Part shown: one piece after another, positions 56,057 to 62,942 of the stretch | Layout: the number at the start of each line of letters is the position of its first letter | Numbering within the stretch: the first letter of the stretch is position 1 | From: SIG701 sp045577175 | GTDB taxonomy: Bacteria; Bacillota; Clostridia; Oscillospirales; CAG-272 | DNA: 62,942 nucleotides | NCBI GenBank assembly: GCA_045577175.1 | Contig: JAZNHT010000061.1 | Location: forward strand, 1 to 62,942 | Direction of reading: 5' to 3' | Position numbers and translations under genes: made by a program | The notes under the pieces: model-generated | Told to the model about the DNA's origin: nothing | The model's database searches: none | Seen by the model: the letters and a program-made list of their open reading frames with translations, nothing else

Positions 56057-57880
56057 ATGGACATGCCCGTAACCTTCCTCGACGCTGATTTCAAGGACGA
56101 AAGCCCTTTGAAAACGGTAGAGAAAATTAAATCTATTCTCCATTCCTGCGGCATCGAAACAGTTGAAGAACACCTCGATTCCAGCGTGCCCTATTGTTTT
56201 TCCCTGCGTGTAACAGTAAACGGCACCATCTTTGGCACAAACGGAAAAGGCATCACGGAAGAATTTTCCATTGCAAGCGCGTACGGTGAAATGATGGAGC
56301 GGCTTCAGCTCGGCTATATCGGCGTAAACGAAATGCAAAAAGACGGCACCTATTCCGTCAACGACAGTCAGAATGTAACACTCCCTGCCGAAGAGTTGTA
56401 CCCAAAAAACAAAAAATGGTACGAAGCCTATGCCGAGCGTCTTCGCTTTTTTACAAAAGAAGAACTGACCGCAGACGCGATCTTTGCACAGTACGCGGAT
56501 AAAGACGGAAATGTCGTCTGCACACCGTATTTCTGTCTGAACACAGGAACACGAGAGTATCTCCCAACCGGCATGCGCAAGGCAATCTACTCAACGAACG
56601 GCTGTGCGGCGGGCAATACGCCGGAAGAGGCACTTGTACAGGCATTCAGCGAAATTGTCGAACGACACCATCTCCTCTACTTGATGTTCAACGATATTAC
56701 GCCACCGGACATTCCCGAGGATGTTCTCGAAAAATACAAGGTTGCCTACGGTATCATTACCTATCTCCGCAATCAGGGATTTCGTGTCCTTATCAAGGAC
56801 TGCTCTCTCGGTCAAAAATTCCCCGTTGCAAGCGTATGTATCATCGACCCGAAAACCGGACGGTATCACACCCACTACGGTGCCTATCCGATTTTTGAAA
56901 TCGCGCTGGAGCGCGCACTGACGGAAAGTTTCCAGGGACGCAGCATCGATACCATCGCCAGATACGGCAACTTCCGCTATAAAAAAGAGGTCCAGTTCGA
57001 TCTGGATGTGCTCATCAAGGAAATGACGTCGGGCGTTTCCGAAAAGCTGCCCCGCTTCTTCGTCGAAGCAACAAAGATTACCTACAACGAATCCCTCGGA
57101 TTCACGGGCAAAAACAACCGTGAGCTTCTGAAAGAATGTATCGATTTTTTCAGCACCCAAGGCTATGACATTCTCGCACGTGACTGCTCCTGTCTCGGCT
57201 TCCCGACCTATCAGATCATCATCCCCGGCTACAGTGAAGCCTTTGCACACCGCTTTTCGTCCAAATTTGATGACGCCCGCTACAGATCGATTGCAAGCAA
57301 AACTCTCCGCAATCCCTCCGCTGCTTCGTTTGACGATCTGCTCGGGCTGATGCTTCATACGGCACAGAATAACAAAATATCGAAAAGCCTCACATATATA
57401 CACGGTTTCCTGACAGGAGCGAATCTCGGTGCCAAGATTACGCCGAACGAGGATGCATATCTTTTGCACGCCTCCCTTGCATACGTCAGTTACGCCCTCG
57501 GCAAGATTGCAGATGCGACAAAGCACATCGACCATATGCTTGCAAAATGCACCGATGCCGAGGTGGAATACCTGCTCTGCGTCAAGCGGTATCTCTCCCT
57601 TACTCTGAACGGCTACGGCAAGGACGAAATCCGCAATATCCTCACCGTTTTTCACACATCCGATTCTCTCGAAAAGCTCTACGGCTTTCTTGAAAGCGGC
57701 GGCAATCCTTTTGAGCCGCTCACGTTGCACTGCGACATGAAGTGCTCGGAAAGCTGCCGTCTGTATCCGTCCTGCTGTACTATGCGAATGCAACAACTTG
57801 CGGAAATCATTAACGAAAAGACGCGTGAGATGGATCCCGACGCCTTCCCTGCCTACATAAAAGCAATTCTCAACGCATAA
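56057..57880 (+). CDS. Stand-alone YcaO-domain protein
   Basis: 607 residues from ATG 56057 (AAGGAGC upstream). The ATP-binding motifs of YcaO enzymes are complete: S74-x3-E78-x2-E81-R82 (SAYGEMMER), E199-x2-E202-R203 (FSEIVERHH) and E290-x2-Q293-x-R295 (LTESFQGR). YcaO proteins activate amide bonds, forming azolines, thioamides or amidines. The C-terminal 200 residues are helical and TPR-like, with a Cys cluster at about 559-574 (CDMKCSESCRLYPSCC). Size and layout fit Escherichia coli YcaO, linked to RimO-dependent S12 modification. No precursor peptide or partner dehydrogenase is near; it has its own promoter and terminator. Confidence 0.88.
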   Translation: MDMPVTFLDADFKDESPLKTVEKIKSILHSCGIETVEEHLDSSVPYCFSLRVTVNGTIFGTNGKGITEEFSIASAYGEMMERLQLGYIGVNEMQKDGTYSVNDSQNVTLPAEELYPKNKKWYEAYAERLRFFTKEELTADAIFAQYADKDGNVVCTPYFCLNTGTREYLPTGMRKAIYSTNGCAAGNTPEEALVQAFSEIVERHHLLYLMFNDITPPDIPEDVLEKYKVAYGIITYLRNQGFRVLIKDCSLGQKFPVASVCIIDPKTGRYHTHYGAYPIFEIALERALTESFQGRSIDTIARYGNFRYKKEVQFDLDVLIKEMTSGVSEKLPRFFVEATKITYNESLGFTGKNNRELLKECIDFFSTQGYDILARDCSCLGFPTYQIIIPGYSEAFAHRFSSKFDDARYRSIASKTLRNPSAASFDDLLGLMLHTAQNNKISKSLTYIHGFLTGANLGAKITPNEDAYLLHASLAYVSYALGKIADATKHIDHMLAKCTDAEVEYLLCVKRYLSLTLNGYGKDEIRNILTVFHTSDSLEKLYGFLESGGNPFEPLTLHCDMKCSESCRLYPSCCTMRMQQLAEIINEKTREMDPDAFPAYIKAILNA

Positions 57881-57886
57881 TCTCGT

Positions 57887-57915
57887 AAATCTCCCGCAGT
57901 GCGGGAGATTTTTTG
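57887..57915 (+). terminator. Terminator after the YcaO gene
   Basis: Perfect 11-bp stem AAATCTCCCGC / GCGGGAGATTT with AGT loop and T-tail. Confidence 0.9.
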
Positions 57916-57935
57916 CGCAAACTCCTTCGCATAAC

Positions 57936-57964
57936 TTTACAAAGCCGAAAAAAAGTGCTATAAT
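57936..57964 (+). promoter_or_regulatory. Promoter of the AEC-ABC genes
   Basis: TTTACA, 17 bp, TATAAT with TGC before the -10. The start of transcription would be about 57971, which makes ATG 58008 the better start of the next gene. Confidence 0.82.
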
Positions 57965-58007
57965 AAGTCCCGGTCAAATGACAAAAACACTCTTCACCGA
58001 GGCTTTT

Positions 58008-58976
58008 ATGGAAATCTTCAAGCTCACCCTGAGCCAGATGCTCAATATGTTCCTGCTCGTTCTCATCGGATTCATCCTGCGCAAGTGCAAGATTTTGCCC
58101 GAAAACGCATCCACCACCATGTCCCGACTCGAAACCTACTGCTTCGTGCCTGCTTTGTATCTCCATACGCAGATGACGAAGTGCACGGTTGAAAGTTTCA
58201 GACAAAATTATGTGCTGATTCTGTACGGATTTTTCTCAATCCTCGCCGCAATCCTGCTCGCGTATCCCGTATCCCGTCTGTTTGTACGAAACAGCCGCGA
58301 ATCCGCAGAGGCATCGTATCAGCGCGATATTTACAAATACGCACTTGCCATGGGCAATCACGGATTTATGGGCAACTTTATCATCCTCGGCGTGTTCGGC
58401 CAGGACGGTCTTTCCGAGTACCTGCTCTTCACGTTCTGTCTGACCATCGCCTCCAGCAGCTGGGGCTTGTACGTCCTCGTCCCGAAGGATGAAGACAGCA
58501 GTATATGGCAGAAGCTCAAAAAAGGACTGCTCACGCCGCCCTTGATTGCGCTCGTTGCCGGCATGATCCTCGGTCTGCTCGATCTCGGGCAGTACGCACC
58601 CGACTTTGTCACAAACGCACTCGACAGCGCCGGAAAGTGCATGGGACCGCTTGCCATGGTGCTTGCCGGATTTGTCATCGGCGGATACGATCTGAAGGAG
58701 CTTCTGACGAACAAAAAGGTCTACGCCGCATCGGCTCTCCGTCTGATCGTGATTCCTGCCGTACTGATGCTCGTGCTTCACGCACTCGGCACCCCCAAGG
58801 AAATCATGACGCCGGCACTGATCGGCTTCGCGGTTCCGCTCGGACTGAACACAATCGTCTATCCTGCGGCATACGGCGGCGAAACAAAAACGGGAGCATC
58901 CATGACGATGATCTCCACGACGCTCTCCGTTATCACAATTCCGCTGATGTACCTATTGTTTATTGTACTTTTGTAA
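58008..58976 (+). CDS. AEC family transporter
   Basis: 322 residues, about ten hydrophobic segments in two inverted halves. Typical start MLNMFLLVLIGFILRKCKILPENASTTMSRLETYCFVPAL, broken helix near NHGFMGNFIILG, and C-terminal half with GPLAMVLAGFVIGGYDL, LGLNTIVYPAAYGG. AEC carriers export auxin-like acids, malate or other organic anions. A frame-internal ATG at 57978 would leave almost no leader. The substrate is unknown. The ABC exporter pair follows 32 bp downstream without a terminator. Confidence 0.87.
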   Translation: MEIFKLTLSQMLNMFLLVLIGFILRKCKILPENASTTMSRLETYCFVPALYLHTQMTKCTVESFRQNYVLILYGFFSILAAILLAYPVSRLFVRNSRESAEASYQRDIYKYALAMGNHGFMGNFIILGVFGQDGLSEYLLFTFCLTIASSSWGLYVLVPKDEDSSIWQKLKKGLLTPPLIALVAGMILGLLDLGQYAPDFVTNALDSAGKCMGPLAMVLAGFVIGGYDLKELLTNKKVYAASALRLIVIPAVLMLVLHALGTPKEIMTPALIGFAVPLGLNTIVYPAAYGGETKTGASMTMISTTLSVITIPLMYLLFIVLL

Positions 58977-59008
58977 AAACACCACCTCCAAGGAGACTGT
59001 AGAATACC

Positions 59009-60760
59009 ATGATTAAAACCTTAGCGAAATCCGTACGGGAGTTCAAAAAGCCCTCGATCCTCACGCCTCTCCTCATCATCGGCGAGGTCATTATCGAGTG
59101 TTTGCTCCCGTTCATCATCGCCAATCTCATCAACGAGATCAAAGCCGGATGCCCACTGTCCACCATTCTCATAAACGGCGGAATCATGGCACTTTTTGCC
59201 GTGCTGTCCCTCTCGTTCGGTGCTGCGGCGGCTGTCACCGCCTCCCGTGCATCCGCGGGATTTGCGAGAAATCTCCGCCACGATCTGTTTTACAAAATCC
59301 AGACGTACTCGTTTGACAACATTGACAAATTCTCGTCCTCCTCCCTCGTCACGAGACTGACCACGGACGTGAGCAACGTACAGATGTCATACATGATGAT
59401 TATCCGCATTGCGGTGCGCTCCCCGTTCATGTTCATTTTTGCCGCTGTTATGGCGTATATCATGGGCGGTATGCTGTCAGCCATTTTTGTCGTTACCGTA
59501 CCGATTCTCGCCACCGCGCTCTTCCTCGTCGCACGCAAGGCGATGCCCGCCTTCCGCCGCGCTTTCCGCAAATACGATAAAATGAACGAATCCATTGAAG
59601 AAAACGTCATGGCAATGCGCGCCGTCAAGGGATTTGTGCGCGAGGAGCACGAAAAAGAAAAATTCCGCGCCGCATCGGACGAAATCCGCACCGATTTCAC
59701 GAAAGCGGATCGGATCGTCGCGTTCAACAATCCCGTCATGCAGCTTTGTCTGAATCTCGTCATGCTGTTCGTCCTCTTTGTCGGCTCGAAAATGATCGTT
59801 ACCTCCTTCGGTGCCGATATTGATGTCGGTCAGCTTTCCGCCATGCTCACCTACGGTATGCAGATTCTCATGTCGCTGATGATGCTCTCCATGATCTACG
59901 TCATGATTACCATGTCTGCCGAATCCGCACGCCGTATCGTGGAAGTTCTGAACGAAGAGCCTACCCTCAAGAATCCGGACACCCCTCTCGCCGCACTGAA
60001 GGACGGTTCGATTGACTTTGACGGCGTATCCTTCAAATATTCGGCAAAAGCCGAAAAGCACGCACTCTCCGATATTGAGCTTCACATCCGCTCCGGCGAG
60101 ACAGTCGGTATTATCGGCGGCACGGGATCGGGAAAATCCTCCCTCGTACAGCTGATTTCCCGTCTGTACGATGCAACGGAGGGTACGGTGCGCGTCGGCG
60201 GCGAGGATGTCCGCGCATACGATATGCAGATCCTGCGCGACAGCGTTGCCGTCGTTTTGCAGAAGAATCTGCTCTTTGCCGGCACGATCAAGGAAAATCT
60301 CCGCTGGGGCAACAAAGAGGCGACCGACGAGGAGCTGATCGAAGCGTGCAAGCTCGCGCAGGCGGACAGCTTTGTGCAGTCCTTCCCCGACGGATACGAC
60401 ACGCACATCGAACAGGGCGGTACGAACGTATCCGGCGGTCAGAGACAGCGGTTGTGCATCGCCCGCGCCCTTCTGAAAAAGCCGAAGATTCTGATTTTGG
60501 ACGACTCCACCAGTGCCGTTGATACGAAAACGGATGCCCTCATCCGCCGCGGTCTGAAGGAATATATTCCCGAAACAACAAAGATCATCATTGCCCAGCG
60601 CGTCTCCTCCGTGCAGGATGCGGACAAGATCGTCGTCATGGACAACGGACGCATTACTGCCGTCGGCACGCACGAAGAATTGCTCACGGCTTCGCCGATT
60701 TATCAGGAAGTCTACACGCAGCAGACGAAAGGAGGTGCGCAGAATGAAGAAAACAACTGA
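59009..60760 (+). CDS. Heterodimeric ABC exporter, subunit with degenerate ATP site
   Basis: 583 residues: six membrane helices (about 20-310), then an ATPase domain with Walker A GGTGSGKSS (near 372), signature VSGGQRQR, Walker B ILILDD (near 497) and the His loop in IAQRVSSVQ (His replaced by Gln). The catalytic Glu after Walker B is Asp, as in the non-hydrolysing half of heterodimers such as TM287/288. The ribosome site is AAGGAG. Its last 17 bp overlap the start of the partner gene. Drug or lipid export is typical; substrate unknown. Confidence 0.92.
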   Translation: MIKTLAKSVREFKKPSILTPLLIIGEVIIECLLPFIIANLINEIKAGCPLSTILINGGIMALFAVLSLSFGAAAAVTASRASAGFARNLRHDLFYKIQTYSFDNIDKFSSSSLVTRLTTDVSNVQMSYMMIIRIAVRSPFMFIFAAVMAYIMGGMLSAIFVVTVPILATALFLVARKAMPAFRRAFRKYDKMNESIEENVMAMRAVKGFVREEHEKEKFRAASDEIRTDFTKADRIVAFNNPVMQLCLNLVMLFVLFVGSKMIVTSFGADIDVGQLSAMLTYGMQILMSLMMLSMIYVMITMSAESARRIVEVLNEEPTLKNPDTPLAALKDGSIDFDGVSFKYSAKAEKHALSDIELHIRSGETVGIIGGTGSGKSSLVQLISRLYDATEGTVRVGGEDVRAYDMQILRDSVAVVLQKNLLFAGTIKENLRWGNKEATDEELIEACKLAQADSFVQSFPDGYDTHIEQGGTNVSGGQRQRLCIARALLKKPKILILDDSTSAVDTKTDALIRRGLKEYIPETTKIIIAQRVSSVQDADKIVVMDNGRITAVGTHEELLTASPIYQEVYTQQTKGGAQNEENN

Positions 60761-62657
60761 GACCGCACGCCGTCCGAAAGCGGATCCGCGCGTACTCTGG
60801 CGGCTGGTAAAGCTCCTCTTTTCCTTCTATCCGGTGCTCGTCCCTCTGACGGGCGTGTGCATCCTCTTTTCCGCCGGAGTCAGCTCCATTCCCTCCATTT
60901 TTATGGAGAACGTCATCTCTGCCGTTGAAAACTGGTGCGAAAGCGGCAACTGGGCGGCTGCCAAGGCGGAAATTCTGCCGATGCTTGCCATTCTGGCATC
61001 TCTGTACGCGCTTTCCCTCCTCTCCCTTATCACCTACACCCAGCTTATGGCGTACATCACGCAGGGATTCCTCGCCAAGATGCGCGACAAAATGTTTGAC
61101 GGTATGCAGGACTTGCCGATCCGCTATTTTGACACGCACTCCCACGGCGACATCATGAGCCACTACACAAACGACATCGACACGCTCCGTATGCTCGTAT
61201 CGCAGACGCTCCCCCAGCTTTTGCAGTCCGGCATGATTATCACCGTCGTGCTCTCCATCATGCTCTACTACTGCGGATGGCTCACGATTCTCGTACTCGT
61301 CGGCGTCACCGCGATGATCCTCGTCTCCAAAAAGGTCGGCGGCGGCTCCGCCAAATATTTCATGCGTCAGCAAAAATCCGTCGGACGCACCGAGGGCTTC
61401 ATTCAGGAAATGATGAACGGGCAGAAGGTCGTCAAGGTATTCTGCCACGAGGAAGAAGCGAAAGCGGACTTTGACCGCATCAACGACGAGCTGTTTGAGG
61501 ACAGCCGCCGCGCCAATTCGTTTGCCAATATGCTCGGTCCGATCATCATGAACATCGGCAACGTGCTCTACGTGCTCGTCGCCCTCGTCGGCGGTGTTTT
61601 GCTCATCACGGACGTGCCGAATCTCAGTCTCTCCGGCAAGGCACTCGGCATCAGCATCGTTATCCCGTTTCTCAATATGACGAAACAGTTCACGGGCAAC
61701 ATCAACCAGCTCTCCCAGCAAATCAACTCCGTCGCTATGGCGATGGCAGGCGCAACGCGCATCTTCGCGCTGATGGATGAGGAACCGGAAGTGGATGAAG
61801 GCTACGTCACCCTCGTCAATGCGAAAATCGGCGCGGACGGCACGATCACCGAAACGGAAGAACGCACAGGAATCTGGGCGTGGAAGCATCCGCACGGCGA
61901 CGGCACGATCACCTATACCCGTCTTGCCGGCGACGTCCGTCTCACCGAGGTCGATTTCGGCTACGAGGAAGGCAAAACGGTACTGCACGATGTCTCCGTA
62001 TACGCCGAGCCGGGACAGAAGGTCGCCTTCGTCGGTGCAACGGGCGCAGGCAAAACGACGATCACAAACCTCATCAACCGCTATTACGACATCGCCGACG
62101 GCAAGATCCGCTACGACGGCATCAACATCAACAAAATCAAAAAAGCGGACCTCCGTCGCTCCCTCGGCATCGTTCTGCAGGAGACGAATCTCTTCAGCGG
62201 CACGGTTATGGAGAACATCCGCTACGGCAGATTGGATGCCACCGATGAAGAATGTCGTGCGGCGGCACGTCTCGCCGGTGCGGACGATTTCATCACCCGT
62301 CTGCCCGAAGGCTACGATACCGTTTTGAAAAACAACGCCGCCAATCTTAGCCAGGGTCAGCGCCAGCTGATTGCGATCGCCCGTGCGGCGGTCGCCGATC
62401 CGCCGGTCATGATTCTCGATGAGGCAACGTCCTCCATCGACACGCGCACGGAGGCAATCGTCCAGCGAGGCATGGATAAGCTGATGGAGGGTCGCACCCT
62501 GTTCGTCATCGCACACCGACTGTCCACCATCATGAACGCCGATGTCATCATGGTTCTCGATCACGGACGCATCATCGAACGCGGCAGCCATGACGCTCTC
62601 ATAGAGCAGCGCGGCACGTACTATCAGCTCTACACCGGCGCGTTTGAACTGGAGTAA
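60744..62657 (+). CDS. Heterodimeric ABC exporter, subunit with active ATP site
   Basis: 637 residues from ATG 60744 (AAAGGAGGTG upstream). Six helices to about 340, then an insert of about 60 residues (MDEEPEVDEGYVTLVNAKIG to TYTRLAGDVRLTEV) before the ATPase. Walker A GATGAGKTT (near 431), intact Walker B with Glu MILDEATSS (near 557), H-loop FVIAHRLSTI, but the signature is LSQGQ instead of LSGGQ. Together with the partner one full and one degenerate site result. The insert is common in clostridial exporters of this type. Last gene before a hairpin and repeats. Confidence 0.92.
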   Translation: MKKTTETARRPKADPRVLWRLVKLLFSFYPVLVPLTGVCILFSAGVSSIPSIFMENVISAVENWCESGNWAAAKAEILPMLAILASLYALSLLSLITYTQLMAYITQGFLAKMRDKMFDGMQDLPIRYFDTHSHGDIMSHYTNDIDTLRMLVSQTLPQLLQSGMIITVVLSIMLYYCGWLTILVLVGVTAMILVSKKVGGGSAKYFMRQQKSVGRTEGFIQEMMNGQKVVKVFCHEEEAKADFDRINDELFEDSRRANSFANMLGPIIMNIGNVLYVLVALVGGVLLITDVPNLSLSGKALGISIVIPFLNMTKQFTGNINQLSQQINSVAMAMAGATRIFALMDEEPEVDEGYVTLVNAKIGADGTITETEERTGIWAWKHPHGDGTITYTRLAGDVRLTEVDFGYEEGKTVLHDVSVYAEPGQKVAFVGATGAGKTTITNLINRYYDIADGKIRYDGININKIKKADLRRSLGIVLQETNLFSGTVMENIRYGRLDATDEECRAAARLAGADDFITRLPEGYDTVLKNNAANLSQGQRQLIAIARAAVADPPVMILDEATSSIDTRTEAIVQRGMDKLMEGRTLFVIAHRLSTIMNADVIMVLDHGRIIERGSHDALIEQRGTYYQLYTGAFELE

Positions 62658-62681
62658 TTTAGACAAACGCAAAAGACCGCA

Positions 62682-62755
62682 TCCTTTAGAGCAGTTCTCT
62701 AAAGGACAGTTTTGAGGAATACGGTATATCTCGAAAGAGGTATGCCGTATTTTGG
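62682..62755 (+). terminator. Two hairpins after the ABC exporter operon
   Basis: TCCTTTAGAG / CTCTAAAGGA (62682-62706), then AATACGGTATA / TATGCCGTATT (62718-62751) with TTTTGGCTTG. The second is the more likely terminator. Confidence 0.6.
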
Positions 62756-62790
62756 CTTGTCAGGAAAAATGACAAGGCATAGATGAACGT

Positions 62791-62930
62791 GGCTCCCTCC
62801 GGGAGGGAGCCGGCGCCGTAGGCGACTGAGGGAGAATGCGTTAGAATAAAGTCAGCACAAGCCTAAAGTCACGCGGGCTCCTTCCGTCACGCTATCGCGT
62901 GCCACCTTCCTCCCGGAGGAAGGCTTTTTT
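62791..62930. repeat. Pair of inverted REP-like repeats
   Basis: Near-perfect palindrome GGCTCCCTCC-g-GGAGGGAGCC (62791-62811) followed by a GGCGCCGTAGGCGACTGAGG block, and, facing it, CCTTCCTCC-c-GGAGGAAGG (62905-62923) preceded by the reverse block with GTCACGCTATCGCGTG. Same type as 30547-30608. The 285 bp from 62658 to the window end hold nothing else. Confidence 0.75.
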
Positions 62931-62942
62931 ACTTTCCGCGCT

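Noticed and set aside
56057..62657. YcaO gene plus AEC and ABC exporters as a RiPP (thiazole/oxazole peptide) cluster
   Set aside because: A terminator and a new promoter separate YcaO from the transporters, and no precursor peptide or dehydrogenase gene is visible.
60684..62672. A 662-codon open frame opposite the second ABC subunit
   Set aside because: Same shadow effect; low-complexity Asp/Arg/His-rich translation without a family.

Overview
The window is one stretch of a moderately G+C-rich Firmicutes chromosome, most likely an endospore-forming, anaerobic, gut-type member of the Clostridia (Oscillospirales or a neighbouring order). Evidence: WalRK with YycH/YycI-like partners, a CotJB-like spore coat protein, M42 peptidase, DUF6514, DUF1294 and DUF1858 families, the rpsO-pnp, rimM-trmD and ftsK-tmk neighbourhoods, and many promoters of the TTGACA-17-TATAAT type, mostly with an extended -10. 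The family names are recognised from sequence alone; no search was run.

Layout. 1-2030: wreck of a prophage (holin-like gene, 5'-truncated MuF/gp7 head protein with a toxin-like tail, YjcQ-like protein, fragment of a gp10-like protein) ending at the 3' end of a tRNA-Val(GAC) gene. 2.1-14 kb: MATE exporter, DUF6514, trmO, a secreted SLH-GH25 lysozyme, then a minus-strand run ftsK/spoIIIE, tmk, DJ-1, 5-formyl-THF cyclo-ligase, CPBP protease and mltG. 14-25 kb: split TauE/SafE pair, rpsO-pnp with structured leaders, VanY-type carboxypeptidase, HtrA protease, DUF2079 membrane protein, comEC. 25-31 kb: small housekeeping and accessory genes (rnhA, CotJB-like, YczE/DUF6198, M42 peptidase, hypoxanthine-DNA glycosylase, a frameshifted DUF1653 gene, GNAT, XRE regulator) and repeat debris. 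31-35.6 kb: CYTH, two CobW-type GTPases, flavodoxin, Nif3, trmK. 35.6-45.6 kb: DUF1858, murA, and a seven-gene envelope operon rluA-DUF3810-NodB-like-walR-walK-yycH-yycI. 45.6-54.6 kb: nested-palindrome element, serpin lipoprotein, rimM-trmD, amidase, TtcA-like, AI-2E exporter, CNNM/CBS protein behind an attenuator-like leader, iron alcohol dehydrogenase, rplS. 54.6-62.9 kb: MgtC, tRNA-Leu(GAG) followed by T-arm-derived inverted repeats, a stand-alone YcaO protein, AEC transporter, a heterodimeric ABC exporter and terminal REP-like repeats.

How the genes fit together. The main theme is cell-envelope homeostasis: WalRK sensing with its regulators, MurA, MltG, amidase, GH25, VanY-type carboxypeptidase and HtrA. 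The second theme is translation: RimM, TrmD, TrmO, TrmK, TtcA-like, RluA, S15, L19, two tRNAs, PNPase and YcaO. The best candidates for undescribed biology are non-coding: the nested palindrome at 45682-45886, the tRNA-Leu-derived repeats at 55663-55954, the leader with a small open frame upstream of the CNNM gene (52651-52853), and the leader hairpins of rpsO, pnp and the YczE-type gene. Among proteins, the MuF toxin-like tail with its possible immunity gene, the CobW GTPase pair, the NodB-fold pseudoenzyme and the serpin deserve attention. No CRISPR array, intact mobile element or complete RiPP cluster is visible.
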